A stretch of DNA of 64,000 bases from Ignelater luminosus (taxonomy: Eukaryota > Arthropoda > Insecta > Coleoptera > Elateridae): NCBI GenBank assembly GCA_011009095.1, contig VTPC01090588.1, positions 186,001-250,000 on the forward strand, written 5' to 3'. The position numbers and the translations under genes are program-made. The notes beneath the pieces are model-generated. The model searched no databases, was not told the origin of the DNA, and saw only the letters and a program-made list of their open reading frames with translations. Position 1 is the stretch's first letter. Every line of letters starts with the position of its first letter. Shown here one piece after another: positions 25,601 to 39,441 of the stretch.

Positions 25601-28496
25601 AAATATATCTTATAATTTAAAAAATCTCGGTGACGTAATAGATTCGTTAGGGGTCACTTTGTATGTTATTGCATATCATTAAAATAGAAAATCGACGCGT
25701 TCAAGAAATTTCGCCTCAGATGCATAGAGAATTTATATTTAGAGCGCTTCACGGCCAACGTCGTGCTGTATCATTGCAATGATATTACCTTAGGTATACT
25801 ACACATGTATGTAGCTGCTTTTGAGGATTAATATAACAGGCAAGTTTAGGCAACATTCATTATACATAGGCAAAATTGATATTACACATGAACACTCGCT
25901 CCTATCATGAACGTCCAAGATCATGTTTCGGTAGTATGCGGTTGCAACATGGCGAGTTAATCCAAAAATATGGCTGGTTTCGATGACTGGAATTACTATG
26001 CTAGATCTACTCCTACCACGGATAAGGACGAAGAATGTTTAGATCTTCTTTTTAAATTATTGTTGCTAGAAACTTGAATTCGACATTTTGTTAGTTTTTT
26101 CAAATGGAAGAATATAATGCACATGAAATAATCAATTGATGGGTTTGATCTTGATTGATGACTTTACTCTTGGAATTATTGGATAATCATCAAATGAATA
26201 AGTTGAAAGCTTTTTACTAGATAATTATGGTAAAGGATGAAAGTTAATCTAATCCAGGGGTTTGGAATAGAATTGGCAATATTTAGGAAATCGGCAAATA
26301 TATCGATGGAATTAGAAGTCGAACTTTCCTTTAGGATGTGCTTTTTGCTAAGTATTTTCATGGATGCATACATTTAAATCTGGCGCGTAATACTCTTTAG
26401 ATTTCTGCTATTAGTTGATCGTTGATGATATGGTAAAAATTGTCTGGGCACGAATTTTGGACATGTATCTTCTAGTATTGCAAGAGATTTTCTAAGTCCA
26501 CATAGGCAGATGATAACATTTAATAAGTTACTCCTTTTTTATGCGTTGATTAGGAATCCACTTTAGACAGTTCTTTTCTCCTCAGTTCAATTAGAAAGTA
26601 ATGTGCCAAACTTTACCAGAGCGATAGAAAAGTGTAACCAATTTGGTATGTTCACGAGTGTAATGTCTTTGAGATATGAGATATCACATCTATTTTTGTT
26701 ATTTATTTATCAATATTCATCATACATGGATTGGAGTGAGAATAGAAGCAAATCTTGGGAAATTCGTTTTTATTCGAAAACGATGCATTCCGCGAAAAAA
26801 AACGCAACTACTTTTGCTAAATTGCATGCAGATTTCTAAAATAACAAACCACTGCTTTTATTGAAATCAAGAATCGAAGGCCATTCTCTTACGAAAATGC
26901 TTTAGTTGTTGTTTTGATTACACATTTTTTATACCTGGAAATCTTTTCTACGAGAATTATTTACGAAATGGAAGCGTATAGTTGTTCACCATAATAAGCT
27001 GTGAATTTATTGAAATTTATATTTTAAAAATGTAATTGCCTTTAACTTCTATTTTAATTTTGTGTTACCTAATAAGTTCATATTCTTCCTACATTTACTT
27101 TTACTCAAAATGATATTACTTTACCTCACTTTACTACATTTATTTCTTAGCCGGAAAACACTTTACAGTCTAACCAGGTTCTTTCTATTTCAAGTAATAG
27201 TTGATATTGTGATAGTAAATAAGCAAAAAAGTTTGAAGTTCTATTTTTTTGTAGTTTTTTTTAATGTAAAAAACCCGGAAATATGAAGATTGTAACTATG
27301 AAGGACGTTCAACGACGCGGTGAAAGTATAACATAAACAAATTCTGGTTAGTGGTTTTATTTTTTTAATGTTTTTTTAAAGGCAAGTTCTCTATGTGTAC
27401 GGTGTAATCGATTTAGATATAGGGGTTTCTGATTACCAACGTCCGCAAAACCACACACTTGATTAATATTGTAGTTGCAGCGGTTTGCAGTCTCCAATGG
27501 CGAGATATTGATTTTCCGTCTGCTGCAGTTGCATTTTAAGTACTTTTTTTTGTAGTTTTATCAAACCTTTGGTTAGAAGTTCTGCACAATTTCTATTTCA
27601 ATATTTTAAGATTATTACTATAGCTGCCTTGCAATGTCCAAACAGGCTGTAGGAATAGGGACATGTCAGATTTTTTTTGTTTTTTTACGAGTAAATTTTA
27701 ATATGAATTAGTTTAATATTCTCCTTATATTGTAATAGAAGTAAGATTATTTGCTAAATCATTTTTATAATAATTTGAAGGGGTAATAAGCATACTTCAT
27801 CTTCTATGAAGTTTCTACTTGAATTTATTTTTAAACTCGCAGATATGCGTAACAAACTTGTTAGGTGGGATTGCCATTTTATAATGCTCTCTTCAACGTT
27901 GCTTTGATATAGGAAAATGTTTTTGTTGGTTGTTCTATTCAGGAAAATGTTGTGTGGTGAATACAAATGGATCATAACTTATTACTGGCGGGTATGCTTG
28001 CTAATTATCAATTAGAGCGATGCTACCAGTTTATTACGTTATTGGAGTTGCTTGCAATGATGACTGCAAAAGACGTCATTGATATTCTATTGTATGAGAG
28101 AAGACCGACAACGCTTTACAATGTTCATTGTTAAGTAGGATAGGAAATACCAACCAACTATTAATTTTATTGCAATATTCTTTAACGAGAACGTTGTCTC
28201 GAACTATAATGTAATACCTTCTGTTTAGACTGGAATTTACCATAGTTTGTCTTTCAAATCTTTGCCCTTCAAATACATTAATGAAACTCTCTAATTAAAC
28301 CATATTAATTGTTCACCCATAAAATTGCACAATTTCTACAGCTAACTACTATAACTTGTTTTTATATTATAGAATTCAAAGTAGGCTTTGATTTACCACA
28401 TTTTTGCAGTGTACAATAAGCATATAGCAAATTCAAGTTTACAATCTAAAAGCAAGAATGAGTACATACAGTGTGTTGATTAATAAGTGAGACATA
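22681..28496. other. intron interior, no gene seen
   Basis: Nearly 6 kb of AT-rich DNA. The one stretch that stands out is 24215-24430, clearly richer in G and C than its surroundings. I see no splice-supported exon, RNA gene or element border. Confidence 0.4.
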
Positions 28497-28865
28497 TAAC
28501 GGGTGTTCAATTGAAAAAGTCATCGAGTTACCTTTGATTTTCTGTAGTAGGAAGATGCTACGAAAAATGTACGTGATTCCTTGATTCTTACAAAACTTCA
28601 CAACATAAATAAAAGTGACAAGTCACAAATGAAAGTTATCAAATAATAACAAATTCGTTAAGCTTTTCGTGTTTTTTTCTTTTAATTTGTTGTTAGTTTT
28701 TAAACTTCCTTAATGGAACTAAGGTGAATGGAGAATGGGGTTTATTCAATTCGAAACTGTATGGAGGAGTTCCAAAATAAATTTCTGAATTTTGCCATTG
28801 GTTACACGCAATTTAAAAAAAAATATTGGCTAAGTGCGTAAATTTGTTGTAATTTAATTAAATAA

Positions 28866-30169
28866 AGGGTTTTCCAATAAGAGGTGTTATTTTGATATTC
28901 AAAGAAAAGTGCCATTTTTTAATATAAATGATCGGATGTTTATTTCATTATAAAGAGGAAGGTATGCCGTTAATAGTGGAAAATAACATCAGGCAAATGA
29001 CCACCACGACCACGCTTACAGGACAATATCCTTTTCATGAAATTTTCCATAACCAAATCGCAACGTGGCTGCCCTATGTCCTCGATAGCCTCACGAATTC
29101 CATCTTTGAGGTCTTGAATCGACGCTGGGCTGTTGGCGTAGACCTTCTCTTTCACGTGGCCCCAAAGAAAGAAGTCGCAAGGTGTTAAATCGCAAGATCT
29201 CGGTGGCCAATTGTGATCACCTCTTCGAGAGATAACACGGTCCGGAAACTTTTTCCGTAAAAGATCAATGGTTTCGTTGCTTGTGTGGCACGTAGCGCCG
29301 TCTTGTTGAAATTAAACGTTGTCCAGATCAATACCATCCAATTCCGGCCATAAAAAATCGTTAATCATCTCTCGATAGCGCAATCCAGTCACCGTAACTG
29401 TTGCTCCAGCCTCATTTTCGAAAAAGTAAGGTCCAATGACTCCGCCGGACCATAAACCGCACCAAACAGTCACACGTTGAGGATAGAGAGACTTTTCAAC
29501 AATAACTCTTGGATTTTCTGAGCCCCAGATCCGACAATTTTGCTTGTTGACGAAGCCACCGAGGTGGAAATGGGCCTCATCACTCGAGATGATTTTTCGA
29601 TGGAATTCTGGATCATTTTCATGCATTTCAACGACCCAATCAGCAAAGACACGGCGTTGTTGATGATCGGCCGGCTTGAGTTCTTGTGTTAACTGGACTT
29701 TATAAGCCTTAAGACCCAAATCTTTATGCAAAATACGGTGTAATGACGTTTGTGGAATGGCTAATTCCAAAGAACGACGAGGAATGGACAAACCTGGGTT
29801 TTCTTTAACACTTTCGGCTACAACAGCAATATTCTCGGCTGTTCTTGAGCGACGTGCACGGGTTTTATTCTTCACATCACTAACTTGTCCCAAGAGCTCG
29901 AATTTTTTCACCAATTTCTGTATTGCGGTCCGACAAGGTGCTTCACGGTGACCCAAAAATGTTCGAGTTTTACGAACCGTCTCTGCCAAATTTTCACCAT
30001 TTTTATAGTGAATTTTAATAATTTCAATGCGTTGTTGAAGCGTGTATCGTTCCATATTTATTAATGGCGTAGTTTCTACTTGTCAAATGTCAAAAAATGA
30101 TAGCTTCAAAAGTGACATCTACCGAAATAGCGGGCTATTCAAAATAACACCTCTTATTGGAAAACCCTT
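28866..30169 (-). mobile_element. DD41D (rosa-type) mariner, 1304 bp
   Basis: Identical 31-bp inverted ends (AAGGGTTTTCCAATAAGAGG...) at 28866-28896 and 30139-30169. TA lies at 28864-28865 and 30170-30171. The transposase gene is on the minus strand and almost intact. Identical ends and a single stop suggest a fairly recent insertion. Confidence 0.92.
28970..30055 (-). pseudogene. rosa-type DD41D transposase with one internal stop
   Basis: One continuous frame of 362 codons including the stop, from ATG 30055 to 28970, broken only by TAA at 29314-29312, just before FQQDGATCHT. Downstream the frame is unchanged to its normal stop. The helix-turn-helix region opens the protein (MERYTLQQRIEIIKIHY). 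Catalytic Asp residues are in IISSDEAHF, FQQDGATCHT and DLTPCDFFLWG. I count 41 residues between the second and third Asp, the DD41D class described for rosa elements. The stop removes the last two catalytic residues, so this copy should be inactive unless the stop is read through or is a sequence error. Confidence 0.88.
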
Positions 30170-30367
30170 TATTATATTTTTAAGTTTTTTTTGTGTACAT
30201 TTTTTAATTTACATATTAAGCTAGAATGCCTTTTTACATAAGCTGCTAAAAATTAATTACTACATGGAATTTGATAATTGATTCTACGAAAAGATTAATC
30301 TAATATTTCAAATTGTTTTGGAAAATTCAAAGGTAATTTGATGACTTTTTCGATTGAACACCCGTTA

Positions 30368-33300
30368 CATATTTCATACAAAACCAAATAGTTGCAAATA
30401 TTGGCTCCCCTATTTATTTAGGAGTAAAAGTGTAAATGGGTTTTTTACAGAACAAAAAGTACTACATCTATATGTATCGTTACTTTTTATTTTCTGTTTT
30501 CTAAAACTGTAAAAATGACAGTATGTTGACACATGTTTACAAAGTGACACTACTGACAGACCTTTAACCTTAAAGTATTTATTTAGTAACTGGTAGAAAA
30601 ACTTCAAAGTATACTGTTACAAAAATACGTATCATGTCAAGGCTTAGTCTGAATTTTATACTATAAAAAAAATGCTGCACATAACATTATAACTAATCGA
30701 TTTATCATTTGTTTCGTATAAGATGAGCAAAATTGTGTATTTCAACAACAAACGTGGGAGTTAAAAACAAGGAAATAATAAATAATAATGTGTGAGAAGA
30801 ACGTGTTTGTTTTAGCGTTTACTACATATTGAAAGTTTGTATGTTAAAAGATATCACTTTAATTTGGACGATGAAACCTTGGAGAAACCTTGATGACCAC
30901 CTTTCTTTGTTTTATCCTAATTTTGCTTCTTGTTTATTATGTTTAATTTATGTTGTTAACATTATTAAAAATGGCAAAAACAGGAAAAAGCTAAAATTGA
31001 AGAGACATTGTTGATTCTTTTGCATGCGGCGAGAGATGTTTTGCAACAAGTTAAGCAATTTACCTTGATATTTTTAAGAAATATATCGCGACTAATTTGA
31101 CATATATTTTAAGATTTTATTTATTGCTATGGGATCCTTTTTTTAAATATCGAAGAATGCGTTAATAAAAAATTGCTATACTAGAAAGTTTTATTCACAC
31201 AAACTTTCAAGATTGCTCTTCTTATTATTTTTTGTAATTACTAATCATTGTTTTGGGCAGATTTCTTCAATGTCAATTTTTATCTTGGTAAATCAACCGA
31301 AACCGTGCTTTGAGAAAATTCTATTTTTAATGGGTAATAAATTGATTTATGTTTTTATTTCTCGGTTTTTATAGCGTACAGTAAAAGTGTGCCCGAATTC
31401 ATTATTTTCGCTCTTCAATTGTCATATACAAATTGTGCTGAAATTGAAATTTGAAAACTAATTAAATCGTTGTTAATTATAATACATTTGCTTCTAAACT
31501 CTTATAAGGAACTGCTTTGAATGCATGAGTCATGTTATAGAAATATTAAGTAATCAGCAAGCTATATTATTATGACATTTCAATTAGGATTTTAGTTATT
31601 ATCTTTGGACAACGCTCTCTTATAACTAATTGTAGAACTAATTTGACAATTTCATCACACCTGGTCATTTGTCGACTTCTTGGAACATGTAGAAGATTCT
31701 CGAAGTATTGTTAAGCATATTTTGTTTTTTTCTGGTAAATTTCTCTAGTCCAATTTAGTTTTTCCTCGAATCTCATAAGATCCTAAATGTCTTATTATTA
31801 GTTAAAAAGCGCAAGTTGTTTGTTTTTATCATTCTATCATAACTAACATCCTGTTTAGTACAGATGATATTGACACAAACCTTTAAAATCTGAAGACTTC
31901 TTGTGAACAATCAAACATCTAGATTAGTAAAAAATTTAAAATCTAGAAAAACGGGTTGCAGATTGCGATAATTTGTGTAGTGGCAACCTACGTTAATGAA
32001 AATGTTTAAGCGCCTATCATGCTTAAAAGCCGACTTTTAAAAAATGGATTTTTTAGGTTTTTCCGACCAAGATTTGATGTTTGGTCAACAATTAGAGTTG
32101 CCACGTAATGCGATAAAGAAACTAAAAGAAAATTAAAAATTTGACTAAACTCTTCAAAGCTATATGCTATTGCTAAAGCAAGTTAATATCTCCAAAGACA
32201 ACAACTATAACAAACTCTCATTTTTTTAAGTTCACAGTAATATACATTCGAGATTAGCGATCATCAAACTATTATCCCCATTATTTGGTTGTATTTCTGT
32301 GGGAGTCTCAATTCTTTATCTGCATAAAAAATTCCAAAATGGCTTCGAAAAATCAAAACCAGTGCTGTGTGTAAAATGAATAAGGTCTGATGTTATATAT
32401 ACATTGAAGGCAATCATCCACTTATGTACTATTGGTGAACTAGGACACTGGCCAACTATTATGATTCGAAAGTATAAGTATTTTTCCTAGTGTAAATGTG
32501 ACTTGATCGATCAAATAAGCCGAGATTAAATGTAGATATTACAATGGAAAAATTAAAGTGTCCTAGTTCATTTTGAAACCAATAGTATCTTCGGTTGCAT
32601 ACAACGTTTTTAAAATGATCAGTAACTAATGCTATATTAACTTTAAAATCTAGTGATGTAATTGGACGATTCTGAATTAATATCGGAATTCTACTACTTC
32701 TAAGTGGTTAGTGACGTTCTTAACTTGACAACACAGTTAAGAATTTAATTTTTAATTCATTCTTACAGAATCGTATAGAATTTGCTGTCTTTTAACAGCC
32801 TCCAGTTGTAAATTGACCAGTATGTTGATGACTTCTTACGTTTTCAGTGCTTTTCCCCTTTAGACACCTAACACATCATAGAACATTAGATCAAACTTTT
32901 GGATTCATTTGTTTTGGACGCTTATCTTTAAACACAAATATTTTTGTGCAAATCAAAACTGAATGAAGACCTCTAGCAAAATGCAAATTTAAAAAGTGAC
33001 AGTTGGAATTTGCTGTTCTTATTACGTAGATTGAAATCTTTGCAAGAAAGGGTGATATTACGTGTTATTGAATTCCATACATATTGTAAATAAAATTAGT
33101 CACTAATTAATCTGCTTTGTATTGTACTTGTTAAATCATGTACATAGTATATGCACTACATTTATTTATTTATTTTTTTTTATGAAGTACTTGTTGACAT
33201 TATTCTTTTTAATTTTTATTCTTTCTGTATCTTATTTCTAATACATATATAATCGAAAAAAAACCAGTCTATTTAATAATGCATTAATACGATACATTTA

Positions 33301-36300
33301 ACAGCTGTTGCTATTTATTATGTCGGGTGTGGTTATCAAATTGTTCGCCTTCTGTCACTATTAAATTGAGAGAAACTAAAGAACGGAGGTAAAATGAGAT
33401 CAAGTTCAATGACGAGTGACTATATCCATTTTATAGACTGCGATTTTTGACATTTTAAATACTAAATTACTAAACAGAATTGAGCAGTATATATACATGA
33501 CAAACTCTATTGTTGGCATTTAAATGTTAATTTTTAGTCAGTAGTCTATCGATTTACTAAATAAAAAACGATTTTATAAAATTTCAGTGTAACATATTTA
33601 TTGAAGATTGTAAGATTTTGATTTGAATCATTTATTACATTTCTTCATTTATTTTTCTAATTTTAATCCGGAAGCTATTTTTTCGAGATCAAAGCATCCA
33701 CTTGTGTAATAACATTCGATGATATATGCGCAATTAATTTTAGAATCCGGAAATAAGATGAGTCTTTAAATATTTAATAGGATAACGATCTACCGAAAGG
33801 TTTAAAGTGATATTAATCATGATTACGGTTATTACTCCACCGTAACACCATTAAATATAAGATATAACGCATTACATGATATTAATATCCTTACAAGGGA
33901 CTGGTATCATCTCAAACCTCTGCGGTAGATTCAAAAGACTCGCGAATAATAATTAATTCTCTGCGACGCTGTAAGTGAAGAAGCTAATCAAAAAAACTAA
34001 TGATGTGTAAAAAGAGTTAGTTTTAAGTGAAAGTACTTTTATATAAAGCTGCTGAAATTGACAGTTATTAAATTTTAATAGTTATCAATCTTGAATTTGC
34101 TATAAATTATACGTATTATCTAGTAAATTGTATGTCTTACGAATTGATCTAATTAACCATAACGCGATTCTAAACATAATGAAAGAAGTACTAATGGGTA
34201 CATTCTACAGGAAACATGTAGCACTTTCTTCGGTATTTTGTACTTTCGAATTTCCGATTTTATTTTCGTATTCTCGCACTCCCACGTAATTAAAACGGAA
34301 CGGAAAAAGTGAACTTTATTGCAATAGTCTAGGTCAAACGAACAATAATTTTTACAATTATTAATGGTTTTAGTTTTTGTTTTAGCTATTTAAGTACCGG
34401 AAAATGAAAATTAATTCGTGTTTTGTCTGGAGTGCTTTTATAATTAACTCGATGTGAAAACATGAAAAGTTTTTAAAAGGGAAGATCAGAGAAAGTTACA
34501 CACGTATTTGTTAGAATTTGTTCTGGTTTTTAGACTCGTATTAAATTCAATTATTTTCTTGTTTAAATAAAAAACATTACGCAAATTAATATAATAGAAT
34601 AAGAAAATTTGCCTACATATTAAACTATATAGATTTAGTCCCACATTAGGTATGCACGTTTGAGAAACAAGTTCATTCTATAATATTATGTTTACTGTTA
34701 ATATCCACGTGCTTGCTCTATTTCTGTTGTTGAGTAAATCTATGCATAATAGAACATTATGACAGTATTATACTGCAATCTGAAACGTATTTTCCACATT
34801 TTTAAATTTTTGTTTGCTAAAAAGAATAATAGATACTAATAACATTAGTTTTATTTAAACGTGGGTTCTGCTATTATTGGTTTACCAACAGTAATCATCG
34901 CAAATCCAACCTTGTCAAACTGTAAACACGAATGGAACAACCAACAACGTATAGAATGTATCCAATTGATTAAAGCACAAACACGTATACTACATATTTC
35001 TCAAATCCCTTTAATGCAGATACCATGCCTTTTATTTAAAAAGGAAAGCTGCACTCTTAAAACAATTCACATAAAACAAGTAAATAACATGAAGTGCACG
35101 CAATACACACGACACCGTTTCGGTAATTACTAAAAACCTACTTTCTTTCCGACCTAGTGGTGTCGTTGTTTCAGCTACTGTTTTGGTTAAGTGTTTGTAA
35201 TCACTAATTACTAAATTTTACATTAACCGAACGAAATTATAATAGCAGAAATTTAGTATTAATTTAAAGAAATAACTAAATAAAACTTGAACTATAAATT
35301 CAAGTAAGGGGAAAGTAACCAAATTACTAAATCGAAAAAGTGCAAAATCAATAAGAAGATGCTGAGAATATAACATAAAAGATAGTATACATTAGTGTTG
35401 ATTGATCATCACTAACTGCGAGAGAATGTGGAAAAAACTTTCGATTGCTTCATTGTATGTTATCTTATGTAAAATAAGTAATGGATGCGCTTCAATAAGA
35501 TACGTTCAAGACAAGTAAATGTTACGCAACAAGCGAAAACATTTTCTGAACGGGAGCTAAGCATTAAAGAAAGTTGAATTACTTTAAGCAGCAGTGCTTT
35601 AAATTTTTAGTGCAGTTTATATTTATACGTAAAATAATATGCAAAGATTCAGTTATGAAATACTAACTACATGTTGAATAACAATTCAGGCGATTGTCTC
35701 TCTCGAGCTTTCTTAACGCCAAACAAACGTATAGCAGTCTAGTACAGAAGAATGTTTTTTTTTACATAATTAGATATTGAATATCTGTGAATGTATCTCA
35801 CATTTTTGCTACTATGGTTACTATATTATTTATGTTATGTACACGTATACAGGATGATTCAGTTTGAATCTTGATAACAGTGCTAAAAAAGTGATGTACT
35901 TTGTTGTGTAAACTTTTATAAAGCAGGTTTACTCTTCAAAGTGAATGCTAATTTCTGTTTTTTTTTTGTCTCTACTATAGGTCAATCGATGATACTATAC
36001 ACGCGCTTCTTTAAAGAAAATATGTCACACCATCCAAAATGTGTATAATTTGGTTAAAAGTTACTGTTTTCTCTTAAGGTTGGGATATTGTAAAAGGAGA
36101 AGTACCTATAAATAAGGAAAGCGAATTTTGCGACGGGAGATGCTGAACCCTTTTAACTAGCAGAAATACTATTCTAAATTTAAAACTGCAGTTGTAGAAA
36201 TCTGTTTAACAACATTCCTGTTAGATTCTTTAAGGGTTGTATTTAATACCATGAGAAGAATGTTTCCATTTTTGCGATAACGCCGAAGCAGACGAAAAGA

Positions 36301-36929
36301 GCAGCAGGTAGAACTGAAATATAAGTGAACAAAAGAGGTTGTAAATTAAGAGATTTGTGAAGACCTATTAGAAACTCCTTTATGGCTTTATTCTAATATT
36401 TCACTTGTGTTGGTTTCGTTTTTGTAACAGTCCTTGATTTGAAAGTTCAAATCATAATAATTTAGAATTTGTATTTTAAAAATTAGTTGGTTCTGTTTGA
36501 GATTTCTTGAAAAGCAGTGGGTCACAATTTTATTATTACTTTCTTTTCAATGAACTCAGATTAAAATTGGCCTGTTGTATTAAATGAATTTCATATATTT
36601 ATATCTTGGTTATTTGTTTGTTACATTATTTATTGTTCGCTATTATTATGTTGGTTAGGTCGTATGCATTATCATGATGGTAAATCAGAATTCTAAAATG
36701 TGTATTTATTTATTTATCTTTGAATGAATTCTAAAAAAAATCTATGTTTAATGATCCAATTTTTAGATTTTCTTGTTTATCTCATGGCAATAGGTAAGTC
36801 GGTGTAAGATTCAGCATTGCCTTGCTTTATGACTTGTCAGTCAGCATCAGCTTTTTTTTGTAAGGTCGCTTATTAAGGTAACTAATACGAGTATATGCCC
36901 AAAAGTAGATTCTGTCACTGAGACACATC
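30368..36929. other. intron interior, no gene seen
   Basis: 6.5 kb of AT-rich DNA. A short inverted repeat (32427-32587) is listed separately. GTGGCAAC and GTTGCCAC near 31980 and 32097 form another small inverted pair. TACAGGATGATTCAG near 35849 looks like an isolated transposon end. Nothing coding is supported. Confidence 0.4.
32427..32587. repeat. short hairpin/MITE-like inverted repeat
   Basis: TACTATTGGT plus GAACTAGGACACT on the left is repeated inverted on the right, where eight extra bases separate the two blocks. About 161 bp in all; no clear target duplication. Confidence 0.45.
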
Positions 36930-37320
36930 ATTATACATACACTAGCGCATAGACCATAAACTGGAAAGATTGGCAGGTAACACATGCTTTACGACGTCAG
37001 ACATAAAATCTAGTTATTTCCAGTTGCGAAGAGAAAAGGAAAGTCGTTCGTACACAGCGTTTATAATTCCACATGGTCATTACCAATATAAAAGAGTTCC
37101 ATTTGGGCTAACCAATGCGCCAGCGGTATCCCAGAAGGCCATAGATGGAATCCTAGGGTCATTAAGACTTACATTTGCTATGGTATATTCATATGGTGTT
37201 CTAACAGTTTCCAAGGGCATAAACGAAGCCTTAGAACAACTTGAAAGTATGCCGAAGACCTTTAGATCAGCAAAAGCTTATTGCACGGACACTTTCTCAC
37301 TCTGCACTTTAAAAAGTTTT
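36930..37320 (+). pseudogene. Ty3/gypsy-type reverse transcriptase fossil
   Basis: Fragment of an LTR-retrotransposon pol gene. Visible blocks: RIDHKLERLAG, then FTTSDIKSSYFQL (the D-containing motif of the palm), SYTAFIIPHGHYQY, and RVPFGLTNAPAVSQ (typical gypsy VPFGLxNAPxxFQ). The active-site YxDD motif has become VYSYGVL, so both Asp are lost. The frame ends in a shift after FRSAKAY. No LTRs, protease or integrase were seen nearby; only about 130 codons remain. Confidence 0.8.
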
Positions 37321-37499
37321 TAATGGTCAATTACTTAACTGACAGACATTATTTTTTGGTGTTATACGGTACGGAACCGCTGCCGCATTACTTCGCAACA
37401 CTCGTCCATTGTTATTATTCATTGTTATTGTTACTCTATCTAATTAGGTTGTGGAGTTTTGCCTCATCCTTTCTTCTTTCTTGGTCTTAATTATGTTTC

Positions 37500-38930
37500 G
37501 TAATTGCGCTATGATGTAGTCCCATTTGTTATTTGTTCTTTGGTTATATGTTCTATGATTCTTCTCTGGTTATCCCGTCTTACATATTGGAATAGTGTGT
37601 GCTCTGCCCTATCTACGTGTGGGCACGTATCGTGCTCCATTCTTTTGAATTTTTTAAGTACGCCGCGAAGCATCCATTCCCGTCAGTATTTGTGTGAGGA
37701 AATAATCCACCTCTCCATGTTTTCTTTCTGCCCATTCCCTGACATTTGGTATTAGCTTTTTTTGTCCACTCCGTTTTTCACGTTTGACTTGTCCATCGAG
37801 TCTGCCGCGCATTTGCAGTGTTTTCTTTTATTGTTCTATTGATATCGGTTCCTCTCTTCTCGTATCTCCGTGTTCTTTCGTTTGCCATGTACTTGTAGTG
37901 CCTGTGTTCTATACGCTGAACAGATTTTTAATAGTATTCTACTTTAGCATCTCTGTATTTTCTTTCCAACGCTCGTTGCTATAGCGGCGCCCCTTATAGT
38001 AATATGGAGTGTACTACCGAGGCTAGTACTCTTCTGCTTCTTAGCGCAGCTCCTCTGTTTGACATTATTCTGTCTAATGCTATTGCCGCTTTTGCAGCTT
38101 TTTCTGTGGCTTTCTTTATGTAGCTCGTTATTGTCATCTTCCTACTGAACTGTATTCCAAGATATTTTATTGTTTCACTCGTTTGAATGTGCGTATGTTC
38201 TTCATTTTCTACATTCAGTAGTGTAACCTTTCTTCTACCATCCAAGAGAACTGCTTCTGTTTTCCTTGGTTTGAGTCGTAGTTCTCTTGTCTTTATCTAA
38301 TCACGAATAAGCAGACTGGTATCACTAATTTTCGTTTCCAAATCTTTTTTTGTTCTTGCCTTGCTACGATTGCCAGGTCGTCCTCAAAGGCAAGTAGGGT
38401 CACTCCTTACTGTACTCTAATTTTTAAGACCGCGTCATAGTATACGTTCCAGAGTAGCGGGCCGAGCATCGATCTCTGCGGTACTCCGCATGTTACATCT
38501 TTTTGCCCCTTCTCACTGATGTTCAGTTTTCTGTTGGTGAAATAACTACATATTATTTTAATGAGGTAAGGGCTTATTTTCCAACGCCTTGATTCCTCTA
38601 CGATACTTCCATGTGATGCAAAGTAAAAAGCATTTTTTACATCTAGCGCTACCTTGGCGCATGCATCTCTGTATTTATAGTCGCCGTCATTCGCTTCTTC
38701 GACTATTCTTTGTACTGTCTTTAGGGCATCGACCGTGGATTTCCCTCTTCTATATCTGAACCGTCTGTCTGAGAGATCTTCTTTATCTCTCATCTCTTCC
38801 TCTACTCTGGCTGCTATTAGTCTTTTTAGCAATTTTCAAAATTTATTTATCATGAATAATGGTCGATAGGCTTTTTCTTTTACTTGGTTGTTGCCTTTTT
38901 CTATAAGTACAAGTGTACTGTCACGCTTGG
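37500..38930 (-). pseudogene. R1-like non-LTR retrotransposon fossil (RT to C-terminus)
   Basis: Minus-strand relic of a LINE ORF2, in order from 38930 down. A YRPLFMIN block is followed by GKSTVDALKTVQRIV (fingers/palm), ALDVKNAF, and a CGVPQRSMLGPLLWN block. The active site reads AFEDDLA near 38390, where most families have FADD. Then come IKYLGIQF and a helical region ending in LASVVHSILL (open frame 38245-37994). A C-terminal segment has REWAERKHGEVDYFLTQ and a degenerate zinc-knuckle area (about 37760-37600). Stops and frameshifts are frequent. No 5' part with the endonuclease is visible, as usual for truncated LINE copies. The clade assignment is by motif style only. Confidence 0.72.
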
Positions 38931-39441
38931 CTTGCGCCTCGTGCTTCAAATTTCTTTTTTCTTATTTAGTGAGTGTTTTCTCTTTACAAGTTGTTTCGAA
39001 TAATTCAATTATCCAACGTTTCGTAGTCATGCCAATACTCAAGGATAGGGGTATTAAAATTAACTTTCCAAAACTGTTTATTGTTCAAACTCCGAGCGCA
39101 AACGATTTCTAAATATTTTGACAGAATAATACTTTTTACATATTGAGCCACAGTTGTGAGAAATTAAGGTAGTACGTGCTTTTGTGCAGTTTTATGCATA
39201 TGGGTTTTGTGTTTTTTTATTTCCTTATAATATTAAAAAAAATATAATTATCAGTGTACAAACTATATTTATAATTAGAAAAAGATTTCTTGGAAGAAAG
39301 TTAAAATTATTGTATATTAGAACCTATCTATTGCATACCTAGTCGGTACCTGCCGGACAAAGAAGATGAGGTATATGGGACTGTGTTATTTGTATCTATT
39401 GAGTTATTTCACAATACTACTACCGTTATGTTTAATTTAGC

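Larger units (their letters stand above)
28499..30365. mobile_element. MITE split by a mariner insertion
   Basis: Inverted ends start ACGGGTGTTCAATTGAAAAA on the left and ACGGGTGTTCAATCGAAAAA on the right (reverse complement), matching with few differences over about 43 bases. TA lies at 28497-28498 and 30366-30367. Removing the nested mariner (28866-30169) leaves about 563 bp without coding capacity, so this was a non-autonomous Tc1/mariner-type element that later served as a target. Confidence 0.75.

Noticed and set aside
34861..35133. 90-codon plus-strand frame
   Set aside because: Starts at GTG, no motif, no splice or promoter support.
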